DNA of 37,991 bases from Rhodospirillales bacterium (GCA_020356105.1 CP070634.1:694691-732681); one strand, 5' to 3'. Positions 17,634 to 27,192 are shown, counted from the first letter of the stretch. Notes: generated by a model not told the origin, from the letters alone. Translations and numbers: made by a program.

Positions 17634-18725
17634 CTACTTTTTCAGCACGCCGCGGCGGATTTGATCCTGCTCCATCGATTCGAACAGCGCGCGGAAATTG
17701 CCCTCGCCGAAACCGTCGTCGCCCTTGCGCTGGATCAGTTCGAAGAAGATCGGTCCGATCACGGTCTCGGTGAAAATCTGCAACAGCCGCCCGCCGTCCG
17801 GTGTCGGCGCCCCGTCGATCAGGATGCCGTTGCGGCTGAGATCCGCGATCGGCTCGCCATGCCCGGGCACACGCGCATCGACCGCCTCGTAGTAGGTATC
17901 CGGCGGGGGCGCCATGAAGCGAATGCCCCGCTCCTTGAGCGCTTCGACTGTGGCCACGATATCGTCGGTCCCGAGGGCCACGTGCTGGATACCCTCGCCG
18001 CGATAATCGCGCAGATACTCCTCGATCTGCGACTTGTCGTCCGAGGATTCGTTGATCGGGATGCGGATCTTGCCGCAGGGGCTGACCATGGCGCGGGATC
18101 TGAGCCCGGTCAGCTTGCCCTCGATGTCGAAGTATTTGAGTTCCTTGAATCCGAACAGCCGCTCGTAGAAGCCGGCCCATTCGTCCATGTTGCCGCGCGC
18201 AACGTTGTGGGTCAGATGATCGACATAGGTCAGGCCGACGCCGTCATCGCCGGGCCCCTCAAGCGGCACGAAGTCGATGTCGTAGATCGTGCCCTTGGGG
18301 CCGTAGCGGTCTACGAAATACAGCAGGCTGCCGCCGATACCCTCGATAGCCGGGATATTCACCTCCATCGGTCCCACCTGGCCGGCGACCGGTTTCGCAC
18401 CCTGTTGGACGGCCCGGCGGAATGCATGGGCGGCGTCGGCCACCCGGAAGGCCATGGCGCAGGCCGACGGGCCGTGCGCTATGGCGAATTCCGCGCCGAA
18501 GCCACCGGGCTCGGCGTTGACGATGAAATTGACATCGCCCTGTCGGTAAAGCGTGACATCCTTGGAGCGATGCCGCGCCGCGCGGGCGAATCCCATCGTG
18601 ATGAACAGCGAATCGAGCATCGCGGTGTCGGGCGCCGTATATTCGACGAACTCGAAGCCGTCGGTGCCCATCGGATTGATCTTGGATTGCGCCGTTGCCC
18701 CGGCGTCGCCTGCATCGGACCCCAT
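17634..18725 (-). CDS. hppD: 4-hydroxyphenylpyruvate dioxygenase
   Basis: A 363-residue bacterial-length enzyme converting 4-hydroxyphenylpyruvate to homogentisate in tyrosine breakdown. It has the two-fold vicinal oxygen chelate repeat. The 2-His-1-carboxylate iron ligands are His170 (YVDHLTHNV), His248 (GIQHVALGT) and Glu329 (GPIFFELIQR). The C-terminal region GFGEGNFRALFESME, which closes the active site, is intact. The start at 18725 has GGGAG ahead; the frame stays open upstream but without support. No homogentisate dioxygenase or fumarylacetoacetase gene is in the window. Confidence 0.96.
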   Translation of the reverse strand: MGSDAGDAGATAQSKINPMGTDGFEFVEYTAPDTAMLDSLFITMGFARAARHRSKDVTLYRQGDVNFIVNAEPGGFGAEFAIAHGPSACAMAFRVADAAHAFRRAVQQGAKPVAGQVGPMEVNIPAIEGIGGSLLYFVDRYGPKGTIYDIDFVPLEGPGDDGVGLTYVDHLTHNVARGNMDEWAGFYERLFGFKELKYFDIEGKLTGLRSRAMVSPCGKIRIPINESSDDKSQIEEYLRDYRGEGIQHVALGTDDIVATVEALKERGIRFMAPPPDTYYEAVDARVPGHGEPIADLSRNGILIDGAPTPDGGRLLQIFTETVIGPIFFELIQRKGDDGFGEGNFRALFESMEQDQIRRGVLKK

Positions 18726-18932
18726 ATGTCTAACGCTCCCATCGGTGATCGGTGACAGCATAGCCGATTCAACAGCCCGCTTCCGATCACATCTCGGCGA
18801 CAGGGCGGCGGGTCGCGGACCGCGGTCGGCGACGACGGCCCCGTCCCGGTCGCCGCACATCTTGATTCGTGGCCCTGTCCGTGCGCATGATCCTGCCCGT
18901 GCTGGCGAAAAACCGATGCGGAGGGCGAGGAC

Positions 18933-19712
18933 ATGCCGCTACATGCCGTACGCGCGGATAATTCGCGCATGGATGAGACCGAGCGCCAGGGCCGCATCGA
19001 TCTCGCCGCGATGTTTCGTATCGCCGCGCGCTTCAACTGGCACGAGGGAATCGCCAACCATTTTAGCCTGGCCGTGACCGAGGATGGTCGGCGTTTCCTG
19101 ATGAATCCCCAGGGCCGGCATTTCAGCCGGATCAGGGCCAGCGAGCTGTTGCTGCTGGACGCCGCCGACAATGACGACGTGATCGGCCGCGGTGCCGGCA
19201 AGGCGGACCCGACGGCTTGGCACATCCACGGACGAATTCACGCGGCGAGGCCTGAGGCACGCTGTGTCCTGCACACCCACATGTTCTACGCGACGACGCT
19301 GGCGTGCCTCGCGGGTTACCGGCTCAAGATGATCGACCAGAACGCCATGCGCTTCCACGATCGCATCGCCTATGACGAGGATTTCAACGGCATGGCGCTG
19401 GACGCGGCCGAGGGCCGGCGTATCGGCACGACGATCGAGCCCGGCAAGAGCGTCCTGTTCATGGCCAATCACGGCGTCGCGGTGATCGGCCGCAGCGTCG
19501 CCGAGGCGTTTGACGAGACGTATTACCTGGAGCGCGCCTGCAAGCTCCAGGTGCTGGCGCTGTCGACCGGCCAGCCGCTCAACGTCGTCTCGGACGAGGT
19601 GGCGGAGATGACCCGCCGGCAGTGGACCGAATTCCCGCTCGACGCCGCGTTGGATCACTTCAATGCGATGAAGGAGATCCTCGACGAGGAGGAACCGGAT
19701 TACAGGGATTGA
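18933..19712 (+). CDS. Class II aldolase/adducin family protein
   Basis: A 259-residue protein with the class II aldolase fold. Zinc-binding residues are visible in CVLHTHMFYAT (HxH) and NHGVAV, with GIANHFSLAV near the N-terminus. Members cleave sugar phosphates, decarboxylate small 3-keto acids, or act on phosphonate and related intermediates. The substrate is not predictable here. The start has GGAGGGCGAGGAC ahead; a second ATG (MDETER) lies 12 codons later. The next gene, an HD-domain protein, begins 35 bp downstream on the same strand, so a joint pathway is likely. Confidence 0.85.
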   Translation: MPLHAVRADNSRMDETERQGRIDLAAMFRIAARFNWHEGIANHFSLAVTEDGRRFLMNPQGRHFSRIRASELLLLDAADNDDVIGRGAGKADPTAWHIHGRIHAARPEARCVLHTHMFYATTLACLAGYRLKMIDQNAMRFHDRIAYDEDFNGMALDAAEGRRIGTTIEPGKSVLFMANHGVAVIGRSVAEAFDETYYLERACKLQVLALSTGQPLNVVSDEVAEMTRRQWTEFPLDAALDHFNAMKEILDEEEPDYRD

Positions 19713-19747
19713 CTGCGGCCATACGTACGCCGGCTATGGAGGCGAGG

Positions 19748-20335
19748 ATGCATGTCGTAGGGTTCACCCGCATGGAGGACGGCACGAAGGAGGAGTATGA
19801 GTTCCTCCACGGGCTGGAGGTTGCGTATGCGCGCGGGATCGCCGATCGCGTGCTCGACTATTTTCGAGGTCTCGAGAACACGTTCGAGGGATATGCCGTC
19901 ACCCGTCAGGAGCACGGGTTGCAGACCGCGACCCGCGCCCTGCGCGACGGCGCGGATGAGGAAATGGTGGTCGCTGCCCTGCTGCACGATATCGGCGATG
20001 CGCTCGCGCCCTGCAATCACAGCGAATTCGCCGCCGCCCTGCTGCGGCCGTACGTGTCAGACCGTACGTACTGGATCATAAAATATCACGGCGTCTTCCA
20101 GGCCTTCTACTACGCCCACCATCTGGGCGGGGACCGCAACGAGCGCGACCGCTATCGCGACCATCCGAACTACCAGGCCACGGTCGATTTCTGCGAGCGC
20201 TGGGACCAGGCCTCGTTCGACCCGGATTACGATACCCTGCCGCTCGACCATTTCGAGCCTATGGTGCGGCGCATCTTCGCGCGCGAGCCGTTCGGGTCCT
20301 GGCGCGATTCGGACGGCGCTACTCCACCCGGGTGA
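19748..20335 (+). CDS. HD-domain protein, PhnZ/TmpB-like putative diiron oxygenase
   Basis: A 195-residue HD-fold protein. Candidate metal ligands are His56 in EHGLQTAT, His80-Asp81 in LLHDIGD, His91 in NHSEFAA, His114 in YHGVFQ and Asp153 in WDQASFDP. The EHxLQ motif and size resemble the oxygenase branch of HD proteins (PhnZ, TmpB, myo-inositol oxygenase) more than phosphohydrolases. PhnZ and TmpB cleave 2-hydroxyphosphonates, including a trimethylammonio compound, so a link to the methylamine theme is possible but inferred. GGAGGCGAGG precedes the ATG at 19748. Its end overlaps the convergent next gene by 17 bp. Confidence 0.75.
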   Translation: MHVVGFTRMEDGTKEEYEFLHGLEVAYARGIADRVLDYFRGLENTFEGYAVTRQEHGLQTATRALRDGADEEMVVAALLHDIGDALAPCNHSEFAAALLRPYVSDRTYWIIKYHGVFQAFYYAHHLGGDRNERDRYRDHPNYQATVDFCERWDQASFDPDYDTLPLDHFEPMVRRIFAREPFGSWRDSDGATPPG

Positions 20336-21209
20336 CCGTGTAGCCGCGCGCCGCCAGCAGGCCGAGTACGCCGTCGTCGCCGTAGAGGTGCAGCGCGCCG
20401 ACCGCGATCAGCGCGTTGCCCTCGGCGAGCCGTTCGGCCATGCGGTCGGCCATGCGCCGGTTGCGCTCGCGGACCAGCCGGTCGAAATAGATGTCGATCA
20501 GCTCCGGCGGCGCGCCACCGGTCATCTCGCGCGCCATGCGGCGCATGCCGGCGAGGTCCCCGGCGAGATAGAGCCGCTTGAGGTCTTCGAAAATGGCGTC
20601 GATATCCGGGTTCAGCGTTATCGCTGCATCCAGCAGCGCGAGCTGCTCGTCCATCGGTCGCCCGGCGAGCGCGGCGATCTGTTCGTCCACGGTCTCCAGC
20701 CCGTGGACCGGGATGCCGCGCTCCACCGCCCGCGTCTGCAGCACCTTGTCGAGGTGCGCGCCGCCTTCCGACTGGCGCCGCAGCTCGGCCGGCGGCAAGC
20801 TGAAGATCATCTGCACCGCCCAGGGCTGGAAGCGCTGCAGGAACTCGGCGGGCGCGCCGTACCGCGCCCCGGTCTCGGCCACGCGGTGCCACAACTCCGG
20901 CCCGGCGATCTCGCCCAGCAGGTTCCCCTCCGGCAGCAGCATCGCCCGCGCCATGGTCGCGTTCGCGGTATCGTCCAGCACGACCTCGATCGTCAGGCTG
21001 TCGGCGCCGTCGAGGACGCGCCGCAGCGCCGTGCCGGGCGTCGCGATCGCCGGATCGGTCGAATGCATGGTGCCGAACAGGTGGCTCGGCGACGTGCTGG
21101 CAGCCTCGATGCGCCACAAAAGGCCGTGCGTGTACCCCTCATCGCTCGCGGCAGCCGGCACACCGGCGACGGCGATCACGGAGATCAGGAGAGCGATGGT
21201 TCGGATCAT
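20319..21209 (-). CDS. TraB/GumN family protein
   Basis: A 296-residue exported protein with an N-terminal signal sequence (IRTIALLISVIAVAGVPAAA). Family hallmarks are HLFGTMHSTD near residue 43 and the C-terminal GALHLYGDDGVLGLLAARGY. The TraB/GumN (Tiki-like) family has two such GxxH motifs that may form a metallopeptidase site. The function in bacteria is poorly known and the name GumN does not imply a xanthan role. The start at 21209 gives a proper signal peptide; the longer open frame adds only Arg-rich text. The stop overlaps the HD gene's 3' end. Confidence 0.85.
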   Translation of the reverse strand: MIRTIALLISVIAVAGVPAAASDEGYTHGLLWRIEAASTSPSHLFGTMHSTDPAIATPGTALRRVLDGADSLTIEVVLDDTANATMARAMLLPEGNLLGEIAGPELWHRVAETGARYGAPAEFLQRFQPWAVQMIFSLPPAELRRQSEGGAHLDKVLQTRAVERGIPVHGLETVDEQIAALAGRPMDEQLALLDAAITLNPDIDAIFEDLKRLYLAGDLAGMRRMAREMTGGAPPELIDIYFDRLVRERNRRMADRMAERLAEGNALIAVGALHLYGDDGVLGLLAARGYTVTRVE

Positions 21210-21529
21210 CGGGTCACATCCGGTCTCAGCGGTTCTGTCGGTCTCGGCGGCGCCCTGCCGCTCTCCGCGTCTGGCCCGACGGCTTCGCGGTCCGGCGAGC
21301 AACCTGTTTAGCGGAAACGCGCCGCAGCTTCCAGCCCACCCGCCGGGACCAGGCCGCGATGGCGCGCACTTTCGGTCGCGGTTCGCCGGCCGCCTCTCCC
21401 AAAATTGCGCGTTTGAGTTATAATCAAGGATACGGGCCGGACCGCGCAGACGGGCCGGCCGCGACGCGCATGGGGTCGTGCCAAGCCCTCGACGCCTGCG
21501 TCGATATTGTGATACCCGGAGGTCCCGAC
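21210..21529. other. Divergent intergenic region
   Basis: This 320-bp stretch between the TraB/GumN and phosphatidyltransferase genes has no credible gene. TATAAT at 21419-21424 is a perfect -10 hexamer for plus-strand transcription, about 100 bp before the next start, but no good -35 is seen at the right distance. Confidence 0.4.
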
Positions 21530-22165
21530 ATGGCGAACCTGATCACCCTTGCCCGCCTGCTGCTGCTGTTCGTGCTCTTGGCGATGATGTACTTCGCGCC
21601 GCCGACATGGCAGCTGCTGGATCTGCCGCTGCTCCTCGTGGTCGTGCTGTTCGACTGGCTCGACGGGGTGGTGGCGCGGCGGCGCAAGGAGTCGACGCTG
21701 TTCGGCGCGGTCTTCGACATCGCCGTCGACCGCATCGTCGAGAGCGTGATGTGGGTCGCGCTCGCCCATCTGGGCCTGGTGCCCGTCTGGGTGCCGATTT
21801 ACTTCATCGTGCGCGGCCAGCTCACCGACTCGATCCGCCAGATCGGCGCGAGCGAGGGTCAGGCGCCTTACGAGATGATGCGCACGCGGCTGGGCCGCGC
21901 GCTGGTGGTCGGCAAGTTCATGCGAGGCATGTCGTGCGGCAGCAAGCTGGCCGCGTTCGGCTGGGCCGTGCTGATGCAACCGCTGCCCGCGGTGGATCCG
22001 GGGTTCTGGGCCGCCTGGGGCGGTCTGTTCGCAACGGTGTTGACCGTTCTGGTCTGGCTCGCCGTGGTGGTCAACTTCCTGCGCGGCATACCGGTGCTGG
22101 CCGAGTTCTTTCACCGCGAGGATCCGTTCGCCGCGCTGCGGCGTGCGCCGGGTGCCGCGGAATAG
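21530..22165 (+). CDS. CDP-alcohol phosphatidyltransferase
   Basis: A 211-residue integral membrane enzyme with about five or six helices. The complete family signature D-x2-DG-x2-AR-x8-G-x3-D-x3-D is present: DWLDGVVARR, then G-AVF-D-IAV-D. It transfers a phosphatidyl group from CDP-diacylglycerol to an alcohol; PgsA (glycerol-3-phosphate) and phosphatidylinositol-phosphate-type enzymes share this fold. The specificity is not certain. GGAGG lies 8 bp before the ATG. A HAD phosphatase gene follows 40 bp downstream, consistent with a two-step phosphatidylglycerol-type route. Confidence 0.9.
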   Translation: MANLITLARLLLLFVLLAMMYFAPPTWQLLDLPLLLVVVLFDWLDGVVARRRKESTLFGAVFDIAVDRIVESVMWVALAHLGLVPVWVPIYFIVRGQLTDSIRQIGASEGQAPYEMMRTRLGRALVVGKFMRGMSCGSKLAAFGWAVLMQPLPAVDPGFWAAWGGLFATVLTVLVWLAVVVNFLRGIPVLAEFFHREDPFAALRRAPGAAE

Positions 22166-22205
22166 CCGGCGTCCGGCATTCAATCGACCTGCCGGGGGCA
22201 GCACG

Positions 22206-22901
22206 GTGAAGGCAGCCATCTTCGATGTCGACGGCACGCTGCTGACCGGGCGGCGCAGCAGCGAGGCCCTGTTCGCGCGCCATCTTCTCGCCGTCGGCGC
22301 GATCGGCGCGCGCCAGGCGCTCGCGGCCGGCTGGTTCACGCTGGTCAACGGGCCCCGATACGGCCGGCATGTCTTTCGCAAGAACAAGGCCTATCTCAGC
22401 GGGCTGGAGCTGGGCGAAGTGGCGGTGGTCGCGCGGCGCTTCGTCGAACGCGAGCTTGCAACCCTGATCGACCGGCGGCTGCTGCAGCGCATGGATGAGC
22501 ATCGCCGCGCGGGCGAGATCGTCCTGCTGCTCACGGGCACGCCGGACTTTCTCGCCGGCCCGCTGGCTGGGCAGGTTGGCGCCGATGGCTGGCTGGGAGC
22601 GCGTTACGCCCTCTCCGGCCGTCGGTTCGCCGCCGCCGCGCCGACCTTCCATCCACTTGGTGACGGCAAGGTTGTTGCCGCGGCGGAACTCTGTGCCCGG
22701 CACGGCGCGTCTCTCGACGACGCCGCTGCCTATGCAGACTCAATCGACGATCTTGCGCTGCTGGCCCGGGTGGCGCGGCCGGTCGCCGTCCGCCCCGACC
22801 GCCGCCTGAGCGGCGAGGCGCTGGCGCGGGGCTGGGAGATCATCGACCAGGCGGGGGCCGACGACGCCGACCGGGCGTCCGGCCGGACGCGTACGGCCTG
22901 A
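22206..22901 (+). CDS. HAD-superfamily phosphatase (HAD-IB type)
   Basis: A 231-residue soluble HAD hydrolase. Motif I is IFDVDGTLLTG, with the nucleophile and general acid Asp residues near 7 and 9. Motif II is the Thr in LLTGTPDF. Motif III/IV is the Lys in GDGKVVAAAEL and YADSIDDLALL. It resembles phosphoserine-phosphatase-like and PgpC-like enzymes. Because it directly follows a CDP-alcohol phosphatidyltransferase, dephosphorylation of that enzyme's product is the simplest proposal. The start is a GTG at 22206 with GGGGGC ahead; the frame extends further upstream into the previous gene without a ribosome site. Confidence 0.82.
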   Translation: MKAAIFDVDGTLLTGRRSSEALFARHLLAVGAIGARQALAAGWFTLVNGPRYGRHVFRKNKAYLSGLELGEVAVVARRFVERELATLIDRRLLQRMDEHRRAGEIVLLLTGTPDFLAGPLAGQVGADGWLGARYALSGRRFAAAAPTFHPLGDGKVVAAAELCARHGASLDDAAAYADSIDDLALLARVARPVAVRPDRRLSGEALARGWEIIDQAGADDADRASGRTRTA

Positions 22902-23017
22902 GCGCGGCGGCCCGTGCGTCGCCGGACGTTGGCGCCCGATGGGCCTTATCCAGGCGGCACGTCCGCGGTACAGTAGCGCCGGAAGACAGCGAATCCTGGA
23001 TTGATCGGACGGCAGTG

Positions 23018-24289
23018 ATGGCGGTGCGGCACCGGCGGGATTTCCTGAAGGCGACGGCGGCGGCGATGATTGCCGCGCCCGCCCTGTGGCGGCGCGACGC
23101 GCGCGCGGCGCGCGGCCGGGTGGTGGTGATCGGCGGCGGCGCCGGCGGCGCGGCGGCGGCGCGCCTGCTGGCGGCGGCCGGCCAGGGGCTGGAAGTCACC
23201 CTGGTCGAGCCCAAGAGCCGCTACGTGACCTGCTTCTTCTCGAACCTCTTCATCGGCGGGCTGCGCAGCCTCGATTCGCTGACCCACGGCTACGAGACCC
23301 TGACCGGGCGCTACGGCATCAATCACATGCGGCAGGTGGCCCTGGCGATCGATCCCGCGCAGCGGGCGGTCCGCCTCGCCGGCGGCGAGGTGCTGCCCTG
23401 GGACCGGCTGATCGTTGCGCCCGGCATCGATTTTCAGTGGGATGCGATCGAGGGATACGGTCCGGATGCGGCGCGAACCATGCCGCACGCCTGGCAGGCA
23501 GGCGAGCAGACCATGCTGCTGCGCCGGCAGCTGGAGGCGATGGCGGATGGCGGCACGGTCCTGATCGCCCCTCCCGACATGCCGTATCGCTGTCCGACGG
23601 CACCCTATGAACGGGCCTCGCTGATCGCGCATTACCTCAAAGCGGCGAAGCCGCGCTCGAAGATCCTCGTCCTCGACGCCAAGAACGATTTTCCGCTGCA
23701 GGATCTGTTCGAAGAGGCTTGGGTGCGCTTCTATCCCGGCATGATCGAGGTCCTGCCGGCCGATTTTGCCGGCGGCGTCAGGGCCGTGGACCCGGCGGCC
23801 ATGACGGTGATGGCCGAGGGCGAGACGTTCCGCGTCGCGGTCGCCAACGTCATCCCGCCCCAGACCGCGGGCCGCATCGCCATCCAGTCGGGCCTCGCGG
23901 ACCGGCGAGGCTGGTGCCCGGTCGATCCGGTGACCTTCGAGTCGACGCAGCAGCCGGGCATCCATGTCATCGGCGATGCCGCCCTGGCGTCGCCAATGCC
24001 GAAGGCCGCCTACGCTGCCCAGAAACAGGCGGAAATCTGCGCCGCGGCGATCCTCGAATCGCTCGCCGGCGAAACGGCCGGTGCGCCCGTATTGGGTGGC
24101 GCGTGTTGGAGCCACGTCGCCCCGGACCACGCGGTGCAGGAGCGGGCGTCGTTCGCGGTCGTCGACGGCGCGCTGCAGCGCATCGAACTCGAGATCAGCC
24201 CGACCGGCGAGAGCGATTCGAGCCGCGCCGCCTCGGCTGCCGCCGGCGACGCCTGGTACGCCGGAATCACGGCTGAAATATTCGGTTAG
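23018..24289 (+). CDS. fccB: Flavocytochrome c sulfide dehydrogenase flavoprotein, solitary copy
   Basis: A 423-residue Tat-exported flavoprotein (RRDFLK at 6-11). The FAD-binding GGGAGG is at 39-44. Cys72 in YVTCFFSNLFIGG corresponds to the cysteine that binds FAD covalently in Allochromatium FccB. Cys192 (YRCPTAPYER) and Cys363 (GACWSHVAPD) match the redox-active disulfide that takes up sulfide. The enzyme oxidises sulfide to sulfur/polysulfide in the periplasm. No cytochrome subunit gene is adjacent, unlike the second copy at 29412, so it may share that partner or reduce another cytochrome. The ATG at 23018 is used; a GTG one codon earlier is possible. Confidence 0.85.
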   Translation: MAVRHRRDFLKATAAAMIAAPALWRRDARAARGRVVVIGGGAGGAAAARLLAAAGQGLEVTLVEPKSRYVTCFFSNLFIGGLRSLDSLTHGYETLTGRYGINHMRQVALAIDPAQRAVRLAGGEVLPWDRLIVAPGIDFQWDAIEGYGPDAARTMPHAWQAGEQTMLLRRQLEAMADGGTVLIAPPDMPYRCPTAPYERASLIAHYLKAAKPRSKILVLDAKNDFPLQDLFEEAWVRFYPGMIEVLPADFAGGVRAVDPAAMTVMAEGETFRVAVANVIPPQTAGRIAIQSGLADRRGWCPVDPVTFESTQQPGIHVIGDAALASPMPKAAYAAQKQAEICAAAILESLAGETAGAPVLGGACWSHVAPDHAVQERASFAVVDGALQRIELEISPTGESDSSRAASAAAGDAWYAGITAEIFG

Positions 24290-24633
24290 GGCGGAGGTCC
24301 CGGTGCGGTGCGCCGGCGTACACCAAGCCGTCCGACATGCCGCCGGGCAGTCCTGATTCTCTGAGGTAACCGGCTGGGCCGGCCGCGTCGGGCCACGCGC
24401 GCAATACAATCTTAACGATAGAATCCGGCTCCGCGAAACGCGAAGGACATCCCGGCAGATCCGCCGATAATACTCCCGTATTACGGATAAGTCGGCGAAC
24501 CGCCGCAAAATAACATATTGTTTAATATAACTATTTCTCCTGCGAGTCGGCGATAAACATTTTGTTAAGAGGTTTTGGAGCAATCTGGGGTAGAAATTCA
24601 TATGCTGTGAAGTTGGCTAAGGAAGAGGAAAGT
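24290..24633. other. Intergenic region, AT-rich toward its end
   Basis: This 344-bp stretch holds no credible gene. The last 150 bp are clearly AT-rich (for example AACATATTGTTTAATATAAC at about 24511-24530) and probably carry the promoter for the Cache protein. I could not assign -35/-10 or sigma-28 elements with confidence. Confidence 0.4.
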
Positions 24634-25206
24634 ATGCTACGCGCAACTACAATCTTTGCGGTGGGCCTCATCGCGATTGCGGGATCGAATGCGTTCGCCG
24701 ATTCTCACGAAGGAACCATCAAGAAAGCAATGCCCGAGATCATGTCGATGATCGTGCAGGACGACCTAATCGAAGCGTTGCGCGCCTCGAATACCAGGCG
24801 GGGTCAGATGACCCAGGCTGATATCGACAGGCTCGAGGCGACCTGGCAGAAGGAAATCGACAGTTCCAATCGTCCGTTGATCGACAGCGTTGTCGAGAAC
24901 GACCTGGCCGCGCGCATGCGCGAGGTTATTGCCCGTTCCGGCAACAGGGTCAATGAGATCGGCGTGATCGATGCCAAGGGTCTCAGCATCGCCCAGTCGA
25001 CCCCGAATTCGGACATCTGGCAAGGTGAAGAGATAAAGTTCACCAAGACTTTCCTGGTCGGACCGGAAGCGATGTTCGTCGACGAGGTCGAGTTCGACAA
25101 TTCGACCCAGTCGATGCAGTCCCAGGCGAATTTCACCGTCAAGGATCCGGTTACCGGCAAGCCGATCGGCGCAGTCACCGTCGGCTTCAACGTCGACGCG
25201 CTCTGA
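24634..25206 (+). CDS. Soluble periplasmic Cache (PDC)-type sensor protein
   Basis: A 190-residue secreted protein: signal peptide MLRATTIFAVGLIAIAGSNA, cleavage near AFA, then a long helical part and a single Cache/PDC beta-sheet domain (NRVNEIGVIDAKGLSIAQS, DIWQGEE, and VKDPVTGKPIGAVTVGF). Cache domains usually form the outer part of chemoreceptors and kinases. Here it is a separate soluble protein encoded about 200 bp before a chemoreceptor gene, so it may be a ligand-loaded partner of that receptor. The start uses the internal ATG with AGAGGAAAG ahead; 24 upstream residues in frame do not form a signal peptide. Confidence 0.75.
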   Translation: MLRATTIFAVGLIAIAGSNAFADSHEGTIKKAMPEIMSMIVQDDLIEALRASNTRRGQMTQADIDRLEATWQKEIDSSNRPLIDSVVENDLAARMREVIARSGNRVNEIGVIDAKGLSIAQSTPNSDIWQGEEIKFTKTFLVGPEAMFVDEVEFDNSTQSMQSQANFTVKDPVTGKPIGAVTVGFNVDAL

Positions 25207-25230
25207 GCGGACAACGCGCTGCCGACGCGG

Positions 25231-25249
25231 GGGCCGGCACGCCCGGCCC
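25231..25249. terminator. Weak terminator-like hairpin after the Cache gene
   Basis: GGGCCGG and CCGGCCC form a 7-bp stem with a 5-nt loop, 25 bp after the Cache gene stop. No U-tract follows, so partial or factor-aided termination only. Confidence 0.35.
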
Positions 25250-25408
25250 TCGCGGACGGGCGGGTCCCGCGCGCGGATTGCGCCCGAGTTCCAGGCACGG
25301 ACCGCTGCGTGACACGGATGGTATAGCCGGTACAGGCGGTTCCAGTGAAGCGGGCCGCGATTTCATGACCGAGCTGGATTGCGAGCTTGACCGGCGGAAG
25401 GGTGGACG

Positions 25409-27115
25409 ATGATCAAGAGAGGCTGGCTGAAAAGTTTTCAGGGGCGGGCGGTTGCCGTTGTCGCGGTGATCTTCGCCCTGTCCTTCGCGGTGCTGATCAG
25501 CGTGCAGGGGGCCAACGAACGATCCCATGCGACTGACCTGGTCATCGCCAACAAAAGGGTGCAGACAGGCCTCATCGCCTCCGGCATGGCCGGGGCCCTG
25601 CGGTGGCGGAAGAGCGATGTCTTCGATCAGGTCCATGAAACGCTCGCCCTGAACGATGTCGCGGATCTCCTCGCCGTCGTGGCCGTCAACAAGGCCGGCA
25701 AGATCGTGTACGAATGGCGACGTGACGGCGCGTCGGAATTGCTACCGGATCGTCTCACGGCAGATGCGGTTGCGCTGGGCGAGCGTGCCGAGCACAGGCT
25801 GGCCGGCGACTATCTCGCCGTTTCCGCCCCCTCCGTCTATTATCAGGCCAAGTACAACAAGGTCGTTCCGGCTGGGCATGTCCTGATTTTCTGGGATTTC
25901 CGCCCCGTCGAGGCGGATCTGGCCGCCTCATGGCAACGCTCGTCGCTGTTGTCGGTCGCGATCCTCCTCGGTTCGATCGTCTTTCTTGTGATCCTGTTTC
26001 GACGGCTGGTCAGTGCGCCCCTGGCCCGGATCATCGCGCAGCTCGTGGATCTGGCCCGGGCCCATGGCGACGTCTCGCTAGACGATCGCTCCAGCGAGAA
26101 CGAGATCGTCCAGATGGCGCACGCTGTCCGGGTATTCCGCGATGCGATCACAGAGAAGGAGCGTATCGAGGCCGAGCAGGAGCAGGTCGAGGCGGACCTG
26201 CGCGAGGAAAAACGTCGCACCATGGATCGCCTCGCGCGGCATTTCGACGCGAGCGTCAAGGCGATCGTGACAAGCGTATCGACCGCGTCCTCGCAGCTCA
26301 AGGATACGGCCCGGTCGATGTCGGCCTACGCCGATCAAAACAACCGCCAATCGACGGCGGTGGCCAGCGCCTCGGAAGAGTCGTCGATGAACGTACAGAC
26401 TGCCGCCACGGCGACCGAGCAGCTTTCGAGTTCGGTTCGCGAGATCAATCGGCAGATCATGGACTCGAGCCGGGTTGCTGCGCAGGCGACGACCGCCGCC
26501 GAAGATATCGACGCGACCGTCCAGAATCTGGCCCGCGCCGCCGACAAGATCAGCGAGATCGTCGATCTGATCAACAAGATTGCCAGCAAGATCAACTTGC
26601 TGGCACTGAACGCGGCGATCGAGGCGGCGCGCGCCGGCGAGGCCGGCAAGGGGTTTGCCGTGGTTGCCCAGGAGGTCAAGAATCTCGCCAAGCAGACCGC
26701 GAACGCGACCGGCGAGATCGCAACTCAAGTCGAGGAGGTCCAGCAGGCAACGGGCAAGACCGTCGATGCGACGCAGGGGATACTCGATATCATCCAGCGC
26801 ATCGGCGACAACTCCGCAGCGATAGCCGCGGCCATCGAGCAGCAGGACTCCTCGACCCGGGAGATCGCTCGCAGCGTTCAGGAGGCGGCGGCGGGGACCC
26901 AGGCCGTCTCGCAGAATATAGAGCAGGTCCGACAGGTTGCCGGCGAGACCGGCGCCTCGGCTACGCAGGTTCTGGAGGCGGCGCAAAGCCTGTCCGGACA
27001 GTCCGAGCAATTGAACAAGGAAATCGAGGCGTTTCTCGACGGGTTGCGGCTCAACGCGACGGCGGGCGCCGACCGCGAGCTGCCCGACAACGTGCAAAGT
27101 CAGATGGCGAGCTGA
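25409..27115 (+). CDS. Methyl-accepting chemotaxis protein
   Basis: A 568-residue chemoreceptor. TM1 is at about 14-33, a periplasmic domain at 34-175 with a Cache-like strand pattern ([18 protein letters not shown]), TM2 at about 179-197, HAMP at 198-252, then a coiled-coil signalling domain. The kinase-control hairpin tip is intact: [20 protein letters not shown], followed by [13 protein letters not shown]. The C-terminus (QSQMAS) lacks a CheR-binding pentapeptide. Flanked by a soluble Cache protein and sulfide-oxidation genes, it could steer the cell by sulfide or redox state; this is inference. The ATG follows GGAAGGGTGGACG. Confidence 0.93.
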   Translation: MIKRGWLKSFQGRAVAVVAVIFALSFAVLISVQGANERSHATDLVIANKRVQTGLIASGMAGALRWRKSDVFDQVHETLALNDVADLLAVVAVNKAGKIVYEWRRDGASELLPDRLTADAVALGERAEHRLAGDYLAVSAPSVYYQAKYNKVVPAGHVLIFWDFRPVEADLAASWQRSSLLSVAILLGSIVFLVILFRRLVSAPLARIIAQLVDLARAHGDVSLDDRSSENEIVQMAHAVRVFRDAITEKERIEAEQEQVEADLREEKRRTMDRLARHFDASVKAIVTSVSTASSQLKDTARSMSAYADQNNRQSTAVASASEESSMNVQTAATATEQLSSSVREINRQIMDSSRVAAQATTAAEDIDATVQNLARAADKISEIVDLINKIASKINLLALNAAIEAARAGEAGKGFAVVAQEVKNLAKQTANATGEIATQVEEVQQATGKTVDATQGILDIIQRIGDNSAAIAAAIEQQDSSTREIARSVQEAAAGTQAVSQNIEQVRQVAGETGASATQVLEAAQSLSGQSEQLNKEIEAFLDGLRLNATAGADRELPDNVQSQMAS

Positions 27116-27177
27116 GCCCGTCGTCACCGGGTAGTGGATCAACAAGAGGGAGTGCTGGGTACACATAAGACTCTGAC

Positions 27178-27192
27178 CAAAATCGAATTTTG
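27178..27192. other. AT-rich inverted repeat upstream of the propeller gene
   Basis: CAAAAT-CGA-ATTTTG is a perfect 6-bp dyad in an otherwise GC-rich sequence, 30 bp before the propeller gene start. It could be an operator or a small hairpin in the leader. No regulator can be named. Confidence 0.3.

Noticed and set aside
24455..24560. Sigma-28 flagellar promoter (GCCGATAA-like -10 elements) upstream of the Cache gene
   Set aside because: Two -10-like matches occur but neither has a matching -35 at the right spacing.
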